This document shows, in pieces, positions 5,950 to 7,701 of a stretch of DNA of 7,701 nucleotides. Below the pieces are notes generated by a model. That model was given only the letters and a program-made list of their open reading frames with translations. It was not told where the DNA came from and made no database searches. Where the stretch lies: positions 1 to 7,701 of the forward strand of contig SWDL01000323.1 of NCBI GenBank assembly GCA_005116795.1, in the 5' to 3' direction. Every line of letters begins with the position of its first letter. Position 1 is the stretch's first letter. Source of the DNA: Nitrospira sp. (GTDB taxonomy: Bacteria; Nitrospirota; Nitrospiria; Nitrospirales; Nitrospiraceae). Both the position numbers and the translations under genes were made by a program.

Positions 5950-7431
5950 ATGGATGAACTGAACGATCAGCGACAGCAACGACTCAAGAAGCTCGACACC
6001 CTGCGTGAGCTGGGCGTCCAGCCCTACGGGACCAGGTTCGAGTTCAAGGACCGGGCGGGCGACCTCATGCGCCGGCACGGGCAGAAGGCCAAGGAGGTCC
6101 TCGAACAGGAGGCGATCGCCTGCACGCTGGCCGGCCGGATTGTCGGCCTCCGCCGGTTCGGGAAGGCCGCCTTTGCCGTCTTGCAGGACGGCGCCGATCG
6201 GCTCCAGATCTATCTCAAGAAGGACCGGCTCGGCGATCAGGCCTACCGCATTGCCGAAGACCTCGATCTCGGCGATTGGGTGGGCGTGAGCGGACGGCTC
6301 TTCCGGACCAAGACCAACGAATTCAGCGTCGAAGTCCAGACCCTCACCTTTCTCAGCAAGGCGCTCCGTCCCCTGCCCGAGAAGTGGCACGGGCTGACCG
6401 ACGTGGAGACTCGCTACCGCCAGCGGTACGTGGACCTCATCGCCAACCCATCGATCCACGAGATCTTCGCCACCCGCAGCCGGATCATCGCAGGCATTCG
6501 AGCCTTCCTGATTGAGAAGGAGTTCATGGAAGTGGAAACGCCGATGATGCATCCGATTCCAGGCGGCGCCACGGCGCGCCCCTTCGTCACGCATCACCAC
6601 GCGCTGAGCGCCGATCTCTATCTGCGCGTGGCGCCGGAGCTGTACCTCAAGCGGCTGATCGTCGGCGGCTTTCCTCGCGTCTTCGAAATCAACCGGAACT
6701 TCCGGAACGAGGGCATCTCCACGATCCACAATCCGGAATTCACCATGCTCGAGTTCTATCAGTCCTTCGCCGATTACCGGGACCTGATCGCGCTGACGGA
6801 AGAGATGCTCGCTCACCTCGCGACACAGATCCTGGGCAAGACCCAGCTCACCTACCAGGGCCAGGAGATTTCCCTGGCGCCCCCGTGGCGACGCTGGTCC
6901 TACTCTCAGGCGATTCTGGAAGTGAACACATTGGACCCGGTGGTCTTGAAAGATCGAACGGCTGCGCTCGCTGCGGCCCGGCAGCTCAAGCTGGACGTCA
7001 AGACCAAGGCCCCTCACGTCGACATTCTCAATACGATCTTTGACGAGACCGTCGAGCCGAATCTCATTCAGCCGACCTTCATCACCGATTACCCCACCGA
7101 GATCTCCCCGCTCGCACGACGCAAAGACACGGACCCTTCTCTCACCGATCGTTTCGAGCTATACATCGCCGGGCGCGAGATCGCCAACGCCTTTTCGGAG
7201 TTGAACGACCCGCTCGATCAGCGGCAGCGATTTGAAGCCCAGGCGGCCAAACGCGAAGCGGGGGACGAGGAAGCGCACTCTCTCGACGAGGACTTCATCC
7301 GCGCGCTGGAGTATGGGATGCCCCCCACGGCAGGGGAAGGGATCGGCATCGACCGGCTGGTGATGCTGTTCACCGATCAGGCGTCCATTCGCGACGTGAT
7401 TCTTTTCCCCCAGCTACGGCCGGAGCGCTGA
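5950..7431 (+). CDS. lysS: Lysyl-tRNA synthetase, class II
   Basis: This enzyme joins lysine to tRNA-Lys using ATP in the cytoplasm. The 493-residue product matches the usual length (E. coli 505). An N-terminal helix leads into an OB-fold anticodon-binding domain (about 57-140; GRIVGLRRFGKAAFAVLQDG). The class II catalytic core follows: motif 1 around 191-207 (FMEVETPMM...PGGA), motif 2 at 251-268 (FRNEGIS...FTMLE) and motif 3 at 462-475 (GEGIGIDRL). ARPFVTHHH and LYLRVAPELYLKRL are also typical of the family. ATG 5950 is the only sensible start; there is no in-frame start codon upstream in the spacer. No purine-rich Shine-Dalgarno is visible before it: the preceding bases are the GCGTCAC repeats and CGCTTT. 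A prfB-lysS pair is also known in E. coli and many other bacteria. The next gene begins 2 bases after the stop. Confidence 0.97.
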   Translation: MDELNDQRQQRLKKLDTLRELGVQPYGTRFEFKDRAGDLMRRHGQKAKEVLEQEAIACTLAGRIVGLRRFGKAAFAVLQDGADRLQIYLKKDRLGDQAYRIAEDLDLGDWVGVSGRLFRTKTNEFSVEVQTLTFLSKALRPLPEKWHGLTDVETRYRQRYVDLIANPSIHEIFATRSRIIAGIRAFLIEKEFMEVETPMMHPIPGGATARPFVTHHHALSADLYLRVAPELYLKRLIVGGFPRVFEINRNFRNEGISTIHNPEFTMLEFYQSFADYRDLIALTEEMLAHLATQILGKTQLTYQGQEISLAPPWRRWSYSQAILEVNTLDPVVLKDRTAALAAARQLKLDVKTKAPHVDILNTIFDETVEPNLIQPTFITDYPTEISPLARRKDTDPSLTDRFELYIAGREIANAFSELNDPLDQRQRFEAQAAKREAGDEEAHSLDEDFIRALEYGMPPTAGEGIGIDRLVMLFTDQASIRDVILFPQLRPER

Positions 7432-7433
7432 GC

Positions 7434-7701
7434 GTGCCTGCGCCCTACGAACTCTTCATCGGTTTCCGGTATCTGCGCGCCAAGCGCCGGCAGCGCACCA
7501 TCTCGCTGAACACCTTCGTCTCCGTCGCGGGCATTACCCTGGGCGTCGCCGCGCTGATCGGCACGTTGGGCATCATGACCGGATTCAAGGAAGATTTGCA
7601 GGCCAAGATCCTGGGGACCACGGCGCACATCGTGGTGAACGACCGCACCAAAGACAATATGGCGGACTACGACACGGTGGTCGCCAAGGTCGAGCAGGTC
7701 C
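7434..7701 (+). CDS. LolC/LolE-type lipoprotein-releasing permease, N-terminal part only
   Basis: LolC/LolE proteins are the membrane subunits of the Lol ABC transporter, which extracts mature lipoproteins from the inner membrane for delivery to the outer membrane. Only 89 residues are in the window. They show the family opening YELFIGFRYLRAKRRQRTISLNTFVS, a first membrane segment at about 25-51 ending in GIMTGF, then the start of the periplasmic domain (KEDLQAKILGTTAHIVV). The start is GTG 7434 with GGAG at 7422-7425, 8 bases upstream and inside the end of lysS; the 2-base gap suggests translational coupling. Whether it is LolC, LolE or the single LolC/E form found in some phyla cannot be told from this part. 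A lolD ATPase gene would be expected downstream. Confidence 0.9.
   Translation, partial: MPAPYELFIGFRYLRAKRRQRTISLNTFVSVAGITLGVAALIGTLGIMTGFKEDLQAKILGTTAHIVVNDRTKDNMADYDTVVAKVEQV

Noticed and set aside
5926..7017. 363-codon open frame on the minus strand opposite lysS
   Set aside because: It is antisense to a clear lysyl-tRNA synthetase and is explained by GC-rich third positions.

Overview
The window looks like ordinary chromosome from a high-GC, Gram-negative (diderm) bacterium. Lnt and a LolC/LolE-type protein only make sense in a cell that has an outer membrane. Gene order and protein style suggest Nitrospira or a relative in Nitrospirota. That placement is inference from memory and was not tested by any search.

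Layout. The left third (1-2884) is read on the minus strand. A 51-residue protein with two CxxC pairs (2729-2884) is followed after 27 bases by a long AddB/RecB-like nuclease gene (2701 down to 1) that runs off the left edge. Bases 2885-3120 are a divergent spacer. The right part is a compact plus-strand run: lnt (3121-4752), prfB with its programmed +1 frameshift (4762-5863), lysS (5950-7431) and the start of a lolC/lolE-type gene (7434 to the right edge). Gaps in that run are 9, 86 and 2 bases.

How the genes work together. Lnt completes acylation of lipoproteins, and the Lol transporter extracts mature lipoproteins from the inner membrane, so the run begins and ends with envelope lipoprotein biogenesis. 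Between them sit two translation genes, RF2 and lysyl-tRNA synthetase. The minus-strand pair probably belongs to double-strand-break processing; a partner helicase (AddA) may lie beyond the left edge.

No clear undescribed system is visible. The less ordinary points are an inverted array of 7-base units directly before lysS, which has no visible Shine-Dalgarno; a degenerate 6-base repeat in the spacer before the nuclease gene; an extended -10 promoter sequence inside the end of lnt; a Pro/Thr/Ala-rich insertion next to the Lnt catalytic cysteine; a weakened prfB frameshift stimulator; and the small cysteine-pair protein in front of the nuclease.
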